This document shows positions 25,622-33,125 of a stretch of 64,000 bases of DNA, one piece after another (position 1 is the first letter of the stretch; each line of letters starts with the position of its first letter). The notes under the pieces are model-generated. The model was not told where the DNA came from and searched no databases. It worked only from the letters and a program-made list of their open reading frames with translations. The position numbers and the translations under genes are program-made. Source of the DNA: Polyangium sp. y55x31 (lineage in GTDB: Bacteria; Myxococcota_A; Polyangia; Polyangiales; Polyangiaceae); contig NZ_JARZHG010000055.1 of assembly GCF_029946505.1 (NCBI RefSeq), positions 1-64,000 of the forward strand. The letters run 5' to 3'.

Positions 25622-26926
25622 TCAACGCGGCTTTTTCGTCCCCGATCGGGGCGTCAAAGCCTCGGCGCGGAGCTCTCGCGCGCGCCGCTCGACGAGAGAC
25701 GGCGCGCGTGCGCGGGCCACGGCCCACACGGACGCGGGCGCGAACGAGGCCACGCGTCGCGCCTCGACGAGCGCGTCGGGCCCGGCGAGATCGAGGTCGG
25801 GGACGAACCCACGCGTCTCGTCGTAGTCGCCGAGCGGATCCACGACGGCGCGCGTGCCGAGCGTGATCAAAAGGCGCGAGCGCGGGAGCACGAACGACGC
25901 GACCTCGCCCACCGCCATGCTGCCACGCGTGCGCTCGCCCGCGACGAGGAGCCCCGGGACTTGCCGCGCCAGCGCGACGAACATCTCGCACGCCGACGCA
26001 CAACCGCCGTCGACGAGGATCACGCCGCGACCCGCGAGCGGCGCGGGCGCCGTGCCTTGCAGGATCTCGCCCTCGCGGACGATCTCCACGCGTCCTTCCC
26101 CGCGCGCGGCGAGATCCTCGGCGAGCCGTTCGAGCAGCGTGATGTGTTCGAGGAACATCGCGCGCCCGGCCTTCGGGACGTCTCCACGCGCGAGGCGCCG
26201 CTTCGCCGCGTTCACGCGCCCGAGGGCCGCGGTCACGGACTGGACCTCACGCGTGCCGAGCGCGTGGATCGGACCGTGCGCGAGCGCGAGCAGGAAGCGC
26301 TCGGCGAAGGCGTAGTTTCCGCCGCGGTTGCCACGCAGATCCACGACGAACGCAGGCGCCTCATGGAGGCGCACGGCGAGCCGAGGCAACGTCGCGAGCG
26401 CCTCGGCCGCGGCCGTTTCGAACGTGCGCACCGCGAGGACCGGCACCTCCCCCTCGACGAGCTCCACGGGCGGCGCGGAGCTCGGCGGCGGCGCGGCGGG
26501 CGCCGGCAATGCTTCGAGCCGCAACGGTTTTTCGCCGCCGTGACCGAACGCGAGATGTCCGTCGTCCGCGCGGAGCAGATCTCGCAAGAGGATCGCGAGC
26601 TCGAACGGGGACCAGGTCGCGCGGCTCTGGATCAACCGGCGCGCGTCGTCGATGCGCGCGCGCGGCGGCAGGGGCGCTTGGCCCTCGGGCGCGGCGTACG
26701 CTTCGGCGAAGACGTCGAGCGCGAAGTCGAGATCGGCCTCGGCGAGCGCGGACGAGACCTCACGCGGCTCGGCGTCGAAGTCGCTCGGGCTCGCGGCGAG
26801 CGCCGCGAAGGTCGGAGAGAGCGTCGTGGAAGCGCGCGGGCTCCGCTCGGGAGATCCCCAGGATCCGGCGCACCCGGCGAGGGTGAGCCCGAGGATGAGG
26901 AGGCCTCCGTGAAGCAAGGCGCGCAT
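25622..26926 (-). CDS. S41-type peptidase-like lipoprotein
   Basis: The 434-residue lipoprotein (lipobox LAGC) has an N-terminal helical part, then the S41 core. FVVDLRGNRGGN lines the oxyanion region, and DGGCASACEMFVAL carries the nucleophile position Ser311. The family's Lys 25 residues later, usually within TFGKG, is Ser336 here (GERTRGSM), so the Ser-Lys dyad of tail-specific proteases is missing. It may use a tricorn-like tetrad or be inactive. No PDZ domain is evident. It lies 73 bp upstream of the three Pro-rich genes and on the same strand, so it may belong to the same unit. Confidence 0.75.
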   Translation of the reverse strand: MRALLHGGLLILGLTLAGCAGSWGSPERSPRASTTLSPTFAALAASPSDFDAEPREVSSALAEADLDFALDVFAEAYAAPEGQAPLPPRARIDDARRLIQSRATWSPFELAILLRDLLRADDGHLAFGHGGEKPLRLEALPAPAAPPPSSAPPVELVEGEVPVLAVRTFETAAAEALATLPRLAVRLHEAPAFVVDLRGNRGGNYAFAERFLLALAHGPIHALGTREVQSVTAALGRVNAAKRRLARGDVPKAGRAMFLEHITLLERLAEDLAARGEGRVEIVREGEILQGTAPAPLAGRGVILVDGGCASACEMFVALARQVPGLLVAGERTRGSMAVGEVASFVLPRSRLLITLGTRAVVDPLGDYDETRGFVPDLDLAGPDALVEARRVASFAPASVWAVARARAPSLVERRARELRAEALTPRSGTKKPR

Positions 26927-27047
26927 CGTCCGCGAGGGTGCAACGACGAGTGACCTCGTTGCAACGGCCTCGCGACGATGCGGTGGGGCTGAAGACGGGA
27001 AGGGAACGTATTTCTTGCGGAGAGGACGCGAGGCGTCCCCTTCGGGA

Positions 27048-27200
27048 CTACGCCTGCGCGGCGAGGGCCTTGTAGGCCTCGGCCCACTTCTTCCACTGCT
27101 TCAGGCGCGTACCGGGCTTGCGGTTCTTCGCCTTGGCGCGGGACTCCTTGCGGGCGATCTTCTCGAGCAGGTGCTGGTGCTGGCGGCTGGGACGATGCAT
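27048..27200 (-). CDS. Very basic 50-residue protein
   Basis: A 50-residue reading frame starts MHRPSRQHQHLLEKIARKES and ends AEAYKALAAQA, with about sixteen Lys/Arg and a helical pattern. The charge and size suggest a nucleic-acid or ribosome-associated protein. I recognise no family. It lies between the S41-type lipoprotein and a small membrane protein gene on the same strand. The ribosome site is weak and the coding call rests on the non-random composition. Confidence 0.45.
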   Translation of the reverse strand: MHRPSRQHQHLLEKIARKESRAKAKNRKPGTRLKQWKKWAEAYKALAAQA

Positions 27201-27289
27201 GCGCGCGATGCTGGTCCAAGCGCGCTTGCTTCGCAAGCCCGTCGAGCAGGGGCAGAAGAAGGTGCGGCGCGGCCCGGATCGATCTCCGG

Positions 27290-27556
27290 TCAGCCGCCCC
27301 GGCTGCCCTTCTCGCCTTCGTCGGGTCCGAGTCGGCCGTACGTATGAATCGCGCCGATGAGGAGGAAGAGCGCGAGGAGCGTCAGGACGGAGCCGATGTC
27401 GATGACGCTCGTGTCGTTCGGGTCGCTCGGGCGCAGGCCCACGAGCCCGAGCCCGACGAGCAGCGCCGTGCTGCCCACGAAGAGCGCGCGCCGCGGCCCG
27501 GTCGCGCGCTCGGACTCGCTCTGCACCAGACTCCCGATCTTGTCGCCGAGGCTCAC
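27290..27556 (-). CDS. Small two-helix membrane protein
   Basis: The 88-residue protein starts at a GTG that overlaps the TGA of the preceding lipoprotein gene (GTGA). It has two hydrophobic segments, ALFVGSTALLVGLGLVGL and IGSVLTLLALFLLIGAI, and a charged tail (GPDEGEKGSRGG). It is predicted to sit in the inner membrane with both ends in the cytoplasm. Translational coupling suggests a joint role with the lipoprotein. No family recognised. Confidence 0.7.
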   Translation of the reverse strand: MSLGDKIGSLVQSESERATGPRRALFVGSTALLVGLGLVGLRPSDPNDTSVIDIGSVLTLLALFLLIGAIHTYGRLGPDEGEKGSRGG

Positions 27557-28071
27557 TTGAACTTCTTGGTCTTCGCGTACGTGATGAAGTCGCGCACGTC
27601 ACGCGTCAGCGTGCGCTCGGCTGTGATCGTCGTGAGCTCGTGCGACTCGCCGGCGAGGTCGTCGTAGCGGTAGTTCGCCTGGTAGAGCAGCACGATGCGG
27701 ACCTCGCCTTCGGGGCCGACGCGCTCGAGCCGGAGTTTTTCATCGGCGCCGTTCGGCGGCTTGATCGCGTCGCCGAGCTTGTCCTGGTCCTCGTCGGAGA
27801 TGTACGCGATCCCGAACTCGTGGCCGTCGATGCTCACGTCGACGCGCAGGGGCTTGCCGCTCCGCAGCTCGACATCACGGGCAGGCGCCGGCTGCACGCC
27901 TTCCTGGGCGACGGCGCGACGGATGACCTCGATCGCGCGGCGCTCGTCGAGGGTCCTCGTGGGGTTCGGCGCGCGGACCGGCTCGGGTCCGCATCCGAGG
28001 GCGACCGCGCCGAGGGTGGCGGTCGCGACAATCGGCCAGATGGTTCGCAAGACGGTAGCCATGAGCGCCAT
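27553..28071 (-). CDS. Lipoprotein of unknown function
   Basis: The product of about 172 residues starts with a signal ending LGAVALGC, so it is lipidated. The mature part begins with a Pro/Arg-rich linker, then an alpha/beta domain: DERRAIEVIRRAVAQEG, LRVDVSIDGHEFGIAYISDE, and RIVLLYQANYRYDDL near the end. Its C-terminus (VRDFITYAKTKKFK) is basic. ATGs at 28071 and 28062 are both possible starts. It is divergent from the phosphatase gene with about 40 bp between, so their promoters must overlap. Confidence 0.65.
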   Translation of the reverse strand: MALMATVLRTIWPIVATATLGAVALGCGPEPVRAPNPTRTLDERRAIEVIRRAVAQEGVQPAPARDVELRSGKPLRVDVSIDGHEFGIAYISDEDQDKLGDAIKPPNGADEKLRLERVGPEGEVRIVLLYQANYRYDDLAGESHELTTITAERTLTRDVRDFITYAKTKKFK

Positions 28072-28112
28072 GAGAGTAGCCAACCAGGCCGCGCTCCGCT
28101 ACTTCTCCCGCC

Positions 28113-29744
28113 ATGGCTCGCCTCGCGGCGATCGACATCGGGTCCAACGCCATCCGGCTTCGCGTGGTCGACGTGGACCCGCCTCTGATCACGGACGACG
28201 GACCTCGGTTCTACCCCTTCCGCGACGTGCTCGTCGACCGCGCGCCGGTGCGGCTCGGGCACGACGTCTTCACGAAAGGTCGGCTCGAAAACGGCGTCAT
28301 CGGCGCGGCCTGCGAGGCGCTGAAGCGGTTTCGCGCGGCCATGGACGCGGCGAAGGTCGAGCGCTACCGGGCCGTCGCCACGAGCGCCGCGCGCGAGGCG
28401 CAGAACGGTGACCTCTTCGTCGAGCGTGCCGAGCGCGAGAGCCGCGTGCACGTGGAGATCATCGAGGGCGTCGAGGAGGCGCGCCTCGTGCAGCTCGCCG
28501 TCGTCGAGCGCATCGCCATGGGACAGCGGCGCTCGCTGCTCGTCGACATCGGCGGCGGCTCGACGGAGCTCACGCTGCTCGAAGGCCGCCTCCCCGTCTT
28601 CTCGCGCTCCTTGCCCGTCGGGACCGTCCGGCTGCTCGAAGCGTTCCTCGAAGGGCGCGGGCCGATCGACATCAGCCACAGAAAGCTCCTCGAAGAGTAC
28701 GTCGACCGCGTCTGCGCCGACGCCTTCCGCGAGATCGAGGACGCCTCCGACGAGCCCGTCGACGTCGTCATCGGCACGGGCGGCAACATCGAGACGCTCG
28801 CCGACCTCTGCCCGATGCCGATCGCCTTCCCCGAAGGTCGCGCCATCGAGGTCCGCGCGATGCGAAGGCTGCTCGACGAGCTCTCCGCGAAGAGCGTGGA
28901 CGAGCGCGTGAGCGCTTATGGCCTGCGGCCCGATCGCGCCGACACGATCGTCCCTGCAGCGACGGTGCTCTGCCGCGTCGCCGAGGCGTTCGGGCGAGAG
29001 TCGATCACGGCGCCGGGCGTGGGGCTCAAGGAAGGCGTGCTCGTCGACCTCGCGCGCCAGCACTTCGTACCGCGTGACTTCGGGGGCGAGGCGACCGCGG
29101 TGAGCGAGGCGTGCCTCCGGCTCGGGCGTCGCTACCACTTCGACGAGGCGCACGGCCTGCTCGTCGCGCGCTTCGCGACCCGCCTCTTCGACGAGCTCGC
29201 CACGCGCCACCGCATGAGCCCGCGCGACCGCATCCTCCTCCATGCGGCGGCGCTCCTGCACGACGTCGGCGACTTCGTGCGGTACGAGGGGCACCACAAG
29301 CACAGCTACTACCTCATCGTGCACGCCGACCTGATGGGCCTGTCGCCGGCGGAGCGCGAAATCGTGGCCAACGTCGCGCGCTACCACCGCAAGAGCCCGC
29401 CGCAGCTCGACCACGAAAACTTCCGCACGCTCTCGCGCGAGGACCGGGCGAAGGTGAAGGCGATGGCCGCGATCCTCCGGATCGCCGACGCGCTCGATCG
29501 GGAGCACCGGGCCAAGGTCGCGGGGGTCAGCGGGCGCATCGAGGGCGACTCGCTGGTGCTCGAGCTCTCGGGCACCGAGGACCGGTCGCTCGAAGAGTGG
29601 ACCGTCGGAGCGAAGTGCGGGATGTTGAAGGACGCGCTCGGGCTCGACGTGCGTATCGTGGACGCGGCGACGGGCGCGTCGCGGACGCCTACGACGGTGC
29701 CGCCTCCCTCGCGGAAGACGCCGATACCGACGCCGCGGAGCTAG
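28113..29744 (+). CDS. Ppx/GppA-family phosphatase with C-terminal HD domain
   Basis: The 543-residue protein has the actin-like ATPase fold of Ppx/GppA: AAIDIGSNAIRL at the start, VATSAAREAQNG, IEGVEEARL, then LLVDIGGGSTELTLL and VIGTGGNIETLA. After about residue 330 comes an HD domain with HAAALLHDVGDF and EGHHKHSYYLI, which carries metal-binding His/Asp residues. The enzyme family degrades polyphosphate or pppGpp, so a role in stress or nutrient signalling is likely. The exact substrate cannot be told from sequence. The stop codon is the first part of a large palindrome. Confidence 0.9.
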   Translation: MARLAAIDIGSNAIRLRVVDVDPPLITDDGPRFYPFRDVLVDRAPVRLGHDVFTKGRLENGVIGAACEALKRFRAAMDAAKVERYRAVATSAAREAQNGDLFVERAERESRVHVEIIEGVEEARLVQLAVVERIAMGQRRSLLVDIGGGSTELTLLEGRLPVFSRSLPVGTVRLLEAFLEGRGPIDISHRKLLEEYVDRVCADAFREIEDASDEPVDVVIGTGGNIETLADLCPMPIAFPEGRAIEVRAMRRLLDELSAKSVDERVSAYGLRPDRADTIVPAATVLCRVAEAFGRESITAPGVGLKEGVLVDLARQHFVPRDFGGEATAVSEACLRLGRRYHFDEAHGLLVARFATRLFDELATRHRMSPRDRILLHAAALLHDVGDFVRYEGHHKHSYYLIVHADLMGLSPAEREIVANVARYHRKSPPQLDHENFRTLSREDRAKVKAMAAILRIADALDREHRAKVAGVSGRIEGDSLVLELSGTEDRSLEEWTVGAKCGMLKDALGLDVRIVDAATGASRTPTTVPPPSRKTPIPTPRS

Positions 29745-29867
29745 CAGCCTGTGGACTTATCTGCTGCGCGCCCCGAATCGTCGGTCGACATCGCTCGAAA
29801 TCCTTCAGGATTCCTCGCTCCGTCGCCCTAGCTTCGGGGCGCTCGCGACGATGATTCCACAGGCAGC
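29744..29867. repeat. 124-bp imperfect palindrome (MITE- or REP-like)
   Basis: The sequence reads back on itself around 29805. The outer arms CCTGTGGA/TCCACAGG (29748-29755 and 29856-29863) pair, the middle arms GCGCCCCGAA/TTCGGGGCGC (29768-29777 and 29833-29842) pair over ten bases, and the inner arms AAATCCT/AGGATT close a tiny loop, with mismatches between. It fills most of the gap between the convergent phosphatase and XRE genes, starting at the phosphatase stop codon. It could be a non-autonomous element or a two-way terminator. Whether it is repeated elsewhere in the genome cannot be seen here. Confidence 0.7.
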
Positions 29868-29944
29868 TGACGCCCGCGGGCCCTTCGAAAACGGGTGTTA
29901 CGGGAAGAACCCCGGCTTTGACGCGCGCGAGGTTGTCCGGGCGT

Positions 29945-30433
29945 TCAGCGCTTGCGGCGGCCCTTTGCAGCGGGTGCCGGCGTGGCCGGGGCGGCGGGGG
30001 TGGCGGGCGCGGCTTTGGCGGCGGCTTTCGCGGGCGCCTTTGTCGCGTTCGGCTTCGCGGCGGCGTTTTTCGTCGGCGTGGCCGTCTTCGGGGCGCGACC
30101 GTTCGGCCCGAAGACGAGCTTGCGCAGCGCGGCGGCGGCCTTGTCGGTGTCGCCGCCTTCGCTCGCGCGCACGTGCTCGACCACGGCGGCGAGCGGCTCT
30201 TCCTCGGGGAACATGAGGAGCACGAAGGGCGGGACGCCGAGCGCCTTGGCGGCGGAGACCACGGTCCCGACCGTGATCAGGACGAGCCCACGCTCCACGC
30301 TCGACATGTGCCCCTTGGACAGACCACTTTCGTCGGCGAGGGCCGCGAGCGACATGCCGCGCTCCTGGCGAAGATCACGGATTCGGGCCCCCACCTTGGC
30401 GGCGACGGGCTCGGGAGTCGGACGACGGGGCAT
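29945..30433 (-). CDS. XRE-family regulator with Ala/Lys-rich tail (paralog 1)
   Basis: The 162-residue product has a helix-turn-helix of the XRE/Cro type (VGARIRDLRQERGMSLAALA, then ESGLSKGHMSSVERG). A shared segment follows (AAKALGVPPFVLLMFPEEEP) and a helical part. The last 55 residues are Ala/Lys/Pro-rich, like histone H1 tails, and should bind DNA without specificity. GAGGTG lies eight bases before the ATG. Two similar genes follow upstream on the same strand. Targets are unknown; autoregulation is likely. Confidence 0.85.
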   Translation of the reverse strand: MPRRPTPEPVAAKVGARIRDLRQERGMSLAALADESGLSKGHMSSVERGLVLITVGTVVSAAKALGVPPFVLLMFPEEEPLAAVVEHVRASEGGDTDKAAAALRKLVFGPNGRAPKTATPTKNAAAKPNATKAPAKAAAKAAPATPAAPATPAPAAKGRRKR

Positions 30434-30614
30434 GGTTTTTCCACCTCGAACGTTGCGCCCCCGGCGTGCCGGAGACGCGGAGAAGACCAGGGCAAAACGC
30501 GGCGGTTCGTCGCGGCCGTGTTCGCGTGGGACGAACTCTACCATGCCGTCCTTGCCCGGTTCAACGTCCCCGTAGGACGCGCATGTCCCGACAACCCGCG
30601 CCCGCATTTTCGCC

Positions 30615-30974
30615 CTACTCTGGTCCCCTCCCCCGCCGGGACGGCTTGCCGAAGAAGAGCTCCCGGAGCCGCTCGGCCGCGCGGAGCACGTCTCCGCCCT
30701 CTTCGCGGATGAGGCTATCGAAGCACTCGGTAAAGGGTTCGTCCTCCTCTCGCATGCACACGAGGAACGGAGGCACGCCGAGCGCTCTGCCCGCTGCGCA
30801 GATCGTGCCGACGCTCATGACGGCGAGACCATTCTCCAGGTTGGAGACGTGACCCTTCGAGAGCCCGCTCGCCTTCGCGAATTGCCCGAGAGACATGTTC
30901 TTCTCGCGCCGGAGCTCGCGTATTCGAGCGCCGATCTGGGCGGCCATCGGGTCCGGGATACGACGTGTAGGCAC
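30615..30974 (-). CDS. XRE-family regulator (paralog 2)
   Basis: I start this 119-residue protein at a GTG because the resulting MPTRRIPDPMAAQIGARIRE matches the start of paralog 1 (MPRRPTPEPVAAKVGARIRD), and the ribosome site (GAGGTG) has the same place. It has the XRE helix-turn-helix (LGQFAKASGLSKGHVSNLEN) and the AAGRALGVPPFLVCMREEDEP segment shared by the group, and it lacks the basic tail. A palindromic TTCGAA cluster lies about 145-175 bp upstream of the start and may be its operator. Confidence 0.85.
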   Translation of the reverse strand: MPTRRIPDPMAAQIGARIRELRREKNMSLGQFAKASGLSKGHVSNLENGLAVMSVGTICAAGRALGVPPFLVCMREEDEPFTECFDSLIREEGGDVLRAAERLRELFFGKPSRRGRGPE

Positions 30975-31408
30975 CGGATTGCACCTCGAAACCGTTTTTC
31001 CTGCCAAGCATGCGATCGACCGTCGACCGCTCGCTACCGTCTTCGAAGATTCGGTCGGTCGACCCAATGGGATCAACCACGCCAAACCACTTACCATGAC
31101 AGGAGCGGTTTCCCAATGTTCGAACGCATTTTCGAACCTTCGAAAATCGACGCGGGGGGCATTCATTTCCCCAAATGAAAATCGGGTTCGACACATGAAA
31201 CACGCCGGGCCTGCTTCCAGGGCACGCCGGACGCGTCGAAACATGCGGGATTCCAGGGCAAACCCCCGCCGAGCCCCCACGCCCTCGACGCGCGTCGGCG
31301 GTTGTCAGGCCAAGCAGGCCCTACCCGGGTCGGTCACACACGACGCCACCCCCGCCGCCGGCAGGGAGGCCTCGTACGACCCTCACATGATTCTCTTGAC
31401 TTTTCGCT
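30975..31408. other. Intergenic region between XRE paralogs 2 and 3
   Basis: These 434 bp hold no protein-like frame that I trust. The part from about 30985 to 31200 is richer in A and T than its surroundings and carries the TTCGAA palindrome cluster, consistent with a regulatory region for paralog 2. The part from 31200 to 31408 is GC-rich and I see nothing in it. Confidence 0.5.
31119..31148. promoter_or_regulatory. Operator-like TTCGAA palindrome cluster
   Basis: GTTCGAAC (31119-31126) is followed by a perfect 20-bp inverted repeat (31129-31137 and 31140-31148, arms ATTTTCGAA and TTCGAAAAT around CC). Three TTCGAA cores in 30 bases suit binding by a dimeric regulator such as the XRE proteins encoded on both sides. 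This is inferred from symmetry and place. Confidence 0.5.
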
Positions 31409-31858
31409 CTACTCGTGGAGCGAGCGTTTCGATGCGCCGCGACCGCGCTTCTTGCCGAGCCTGCCGCTCGTGCGCTCCTCGATGACCGAGCTCACGCGCC
31501 GCATATCGCCGCCGTACGCCTGCCGGATCTCCTCCAGCACAGCCGAGAGCGGATCCTCGTCGGGAAACGCCAGCAGCACGAACGGCGGCACATCGAGCGC
31601 TTTCGCCACCGCGACGACCGTGCCCATCGTGACGCGCACCCGCCCTCGCTCCGCGCTCGACATCTGGCTCGGCGTCAAGCCTCCCGCCTCGCGCAAGCTC
31701 GCGAGCGACAGACCTCGCTCGAGCCGGAGATCACGCATCCGCGCTCCGAGCTTGCCGGCGTAAGGCTCCGGTTGCTCGCTCGTGATGTCCGCGCGCTCGC
31801 GGGCCGCCGCCCGCATCTTCGATCCCTGCGCCTGCGTTTCGCTCGACGTGCGCTTCAT
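31409..31858 (-). CDS. XRE-family regulator (paralog 3)
   Basis: The 149-residue protein has a longer, charged N-terminus (MKRTSSETQAQGSKMRAAAR) before the shared helix-turn-helix (LGARMRDLRLERGLSLASLR, then EAGGLTPSQMSSAERG). The group's VAKALDVPPFVLLAFPDEDP segment follows. It ends in a basic tail (RLGKKRGRGASKRSLHE). It is more distant from the other two than they are from each other. A terminator lies just upstream, so it is transcribed on its own. Confidence 0.85.
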   Translation of the reverse strand: MKRTSSETQAQGSKMRAAARERADITSEQPEPYAGKLGARMRDLRLERGLSLASLREAGGLTPSQMSSAERGRVRVTMGTVVAVAKALDVPPFVLLAFPDEDPLSAVLEEIRQAYGGDMRRVSSVIEERTSGRLGKKRGRGASKRSLHE

Positions 31859-31911
31859 CGTGACCCGCGACAAACCTAACACGTTCTGCGGGGCCACGTG
31901 CACGCGCGATC

Positions 31912-31957
31912 GAAAAACCAAACCGGGTCCACGCGAGGTTGGTCCGTGACCCGGTTT
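31912..31957 (-). terminator. Terminator of the alpha/beta hydrolase gene
   Basis: A perfect 10-bp stem (31920-31929 with 31948-31957) encloses an 18-base loop. On the minus strand GG and five T follow, and on the plus strand T also follow. It lies about 80 bp past the hydrolase stop and 54 bp before the start of XRE paralog 3. Confidence 0.75.
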
Positions 31958-32036
31958 TTCGGGCCTAACCTCATTTTTTAACAGACGACCTCGGGGCGCC
32001 CGAAGAAGCCCGCCCCCCCTCGGGCCCGCCGGTCGG

Positions 32037-33086
32037 TCAGCCGAAGAAACGAACGAGCTCGGAGACGAACGCGTCGTGCGCCTCGATGTGCGGCGAATGT
32101 CCGACGCCGGGCAGGATTTCTTCGCGGTAGCTGCCGCCGTTCTCCTTGTAGGCGTCGAGCACGGCGCGCGTCTGCGAGACCATGGGCTGCGCCGGGTAGA
32201 TCTCGTCGCCCGGCCAGCCCGGGATCGCGCCGAGCTTGCCGAGGAAGCCAAAGTCGAAGAGCGACGTGTCGCTGACGATCTGATCGCCGTCGCCACGGAT
32301 CCAGAGGACGTCGTGCTTCGGCGCGATCATCGCGAAGCCCGAGAGGTTCACGTACTTCGGCGCGAGCGCGTTGTTCACGCCGCGCGTGCCGGGCGCGACG
32401 GTGGGCCAGTTCGGAGACGAGGTCGTGTCGCCGGGGTAGTGATCGTCGTCGACCACCATCTTCAAGATCTCCGCGACGAAGAGCTCCTCGCGATCCTTCT
32501 CCACGCGAAACGGTGGCTTGAAGTAGAAGTCGTTCATCACCTTGCGCGGCGAGAACGCGCTCTCCTCCGAAGCGTCGCGCTCCTTCAGCCGACGCGCGAA
32601 CTCGGGGTTCGCCGTGCCGCCGCCAGAGCCCGCGAAGTCCGCGAAACACGGCTCGCCGCTCGTGCCCTTCGTCCCGCCGAACCCGTACGGCGCCATCGGC
32701 GCTTCGAGGACGATCTTGGCGACGAGCTCGGGGTGATCCATCGCGAGCTGCATCGCGACGCCGCCGCCGACCGACCAGCCGACGACGTGCACCTTGCCCT
32801 TGATGCCGAGCTCCGGGTGCTGGAGGAGCGCCGCGAGGTCGTCCGAGAAATCACGCAGGCCGCGCGTCGCGTCGATGGGCGCGGGCTCGGAGTCGCCGTA
32901 GCCGCGGAGGTCGGCTGCGATGGCGCGAAAGCCCGCGGGGAGCGCGGCCATCGTCTGCTCGAAGAACCGAGCGGAGGAGCAGTTGCCGTGGATGAAGAGG
33001 ACGGGCACGCCGTCCGCGGGTCCGCTGACGAGCACGTGCGTGCGAAGGCGAGGCGTCTGGATCTTGATCGAGGTGATGGCGGTCAT
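32037..33086 (-). CDS. Alpha/beta hydrolase
   Basis: The 349-residue protein has the alpha/beta hydrolase fold: VLFIHGNCSSARFF with the HG oxyanion motif, ADLRGYGDSEP, the nucleophile Ser in VVGWSVGGGVAM, an Asp in IRGDGDQIV and the His in PGVGHSPHIE. An insert of about 90 residues between the core and the Asp should form a lid over the active site. No signal peptide is present, so it is cytoplasmic. The substrate is unknown. It lies 39 bp upstream of ptsI's stop, on the same strand, but a separate role is likely. Confidence 0.85.
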   Translation of the reverse strand: MTAITSIKIQTPRLRTHVLVSGPADGVPVLFIHGNCSSARFFEQTMAALPAGFRAIAADLRGYGDSEPAPIDATRGLRDFSDDLAALLQHPELGIKGKVHVVGWSVGGGVAMQLAMDHPELVAKIVLEAPMAPYGFGGTKGTSGEPCFADFAGSGGGTANPEFARRLKERDASEESAFSPRKVMNDFYFKPPFRVEKDREELFVAEILKMVVDDDHYPGDTTSSPNWPTVAPGTRGVNNALAPKYVNLSGFAMIAPKHDVLWIRGDGDQIVSDTSLFDFGFLGKLGAIPGWPGDEIYPAQPMVSQTRAVLDAYKENGGSYREEILPGVGHSPHIEAHDAFVSELVRFFG

Positions 33087-33125
33087 GAGCTCCTCGGGTT
33101 TTTCGGGCCAGAGGAGAGGATGCCT

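Noticed and set aside
31119-31148. TTCGAA cluster as a tRNA T-loop
   Set aside because: There is no acceptor or anticodon stem around it. The symmetry is that of an operator.
30715-31203. 162-residue minus-strand frame overlapping XRE paralog 2
   Set aside because: It is the out-of-phase reading of the same DNA. The frame starting at the GTG at 30974 matches paralog 1 residue by residue.
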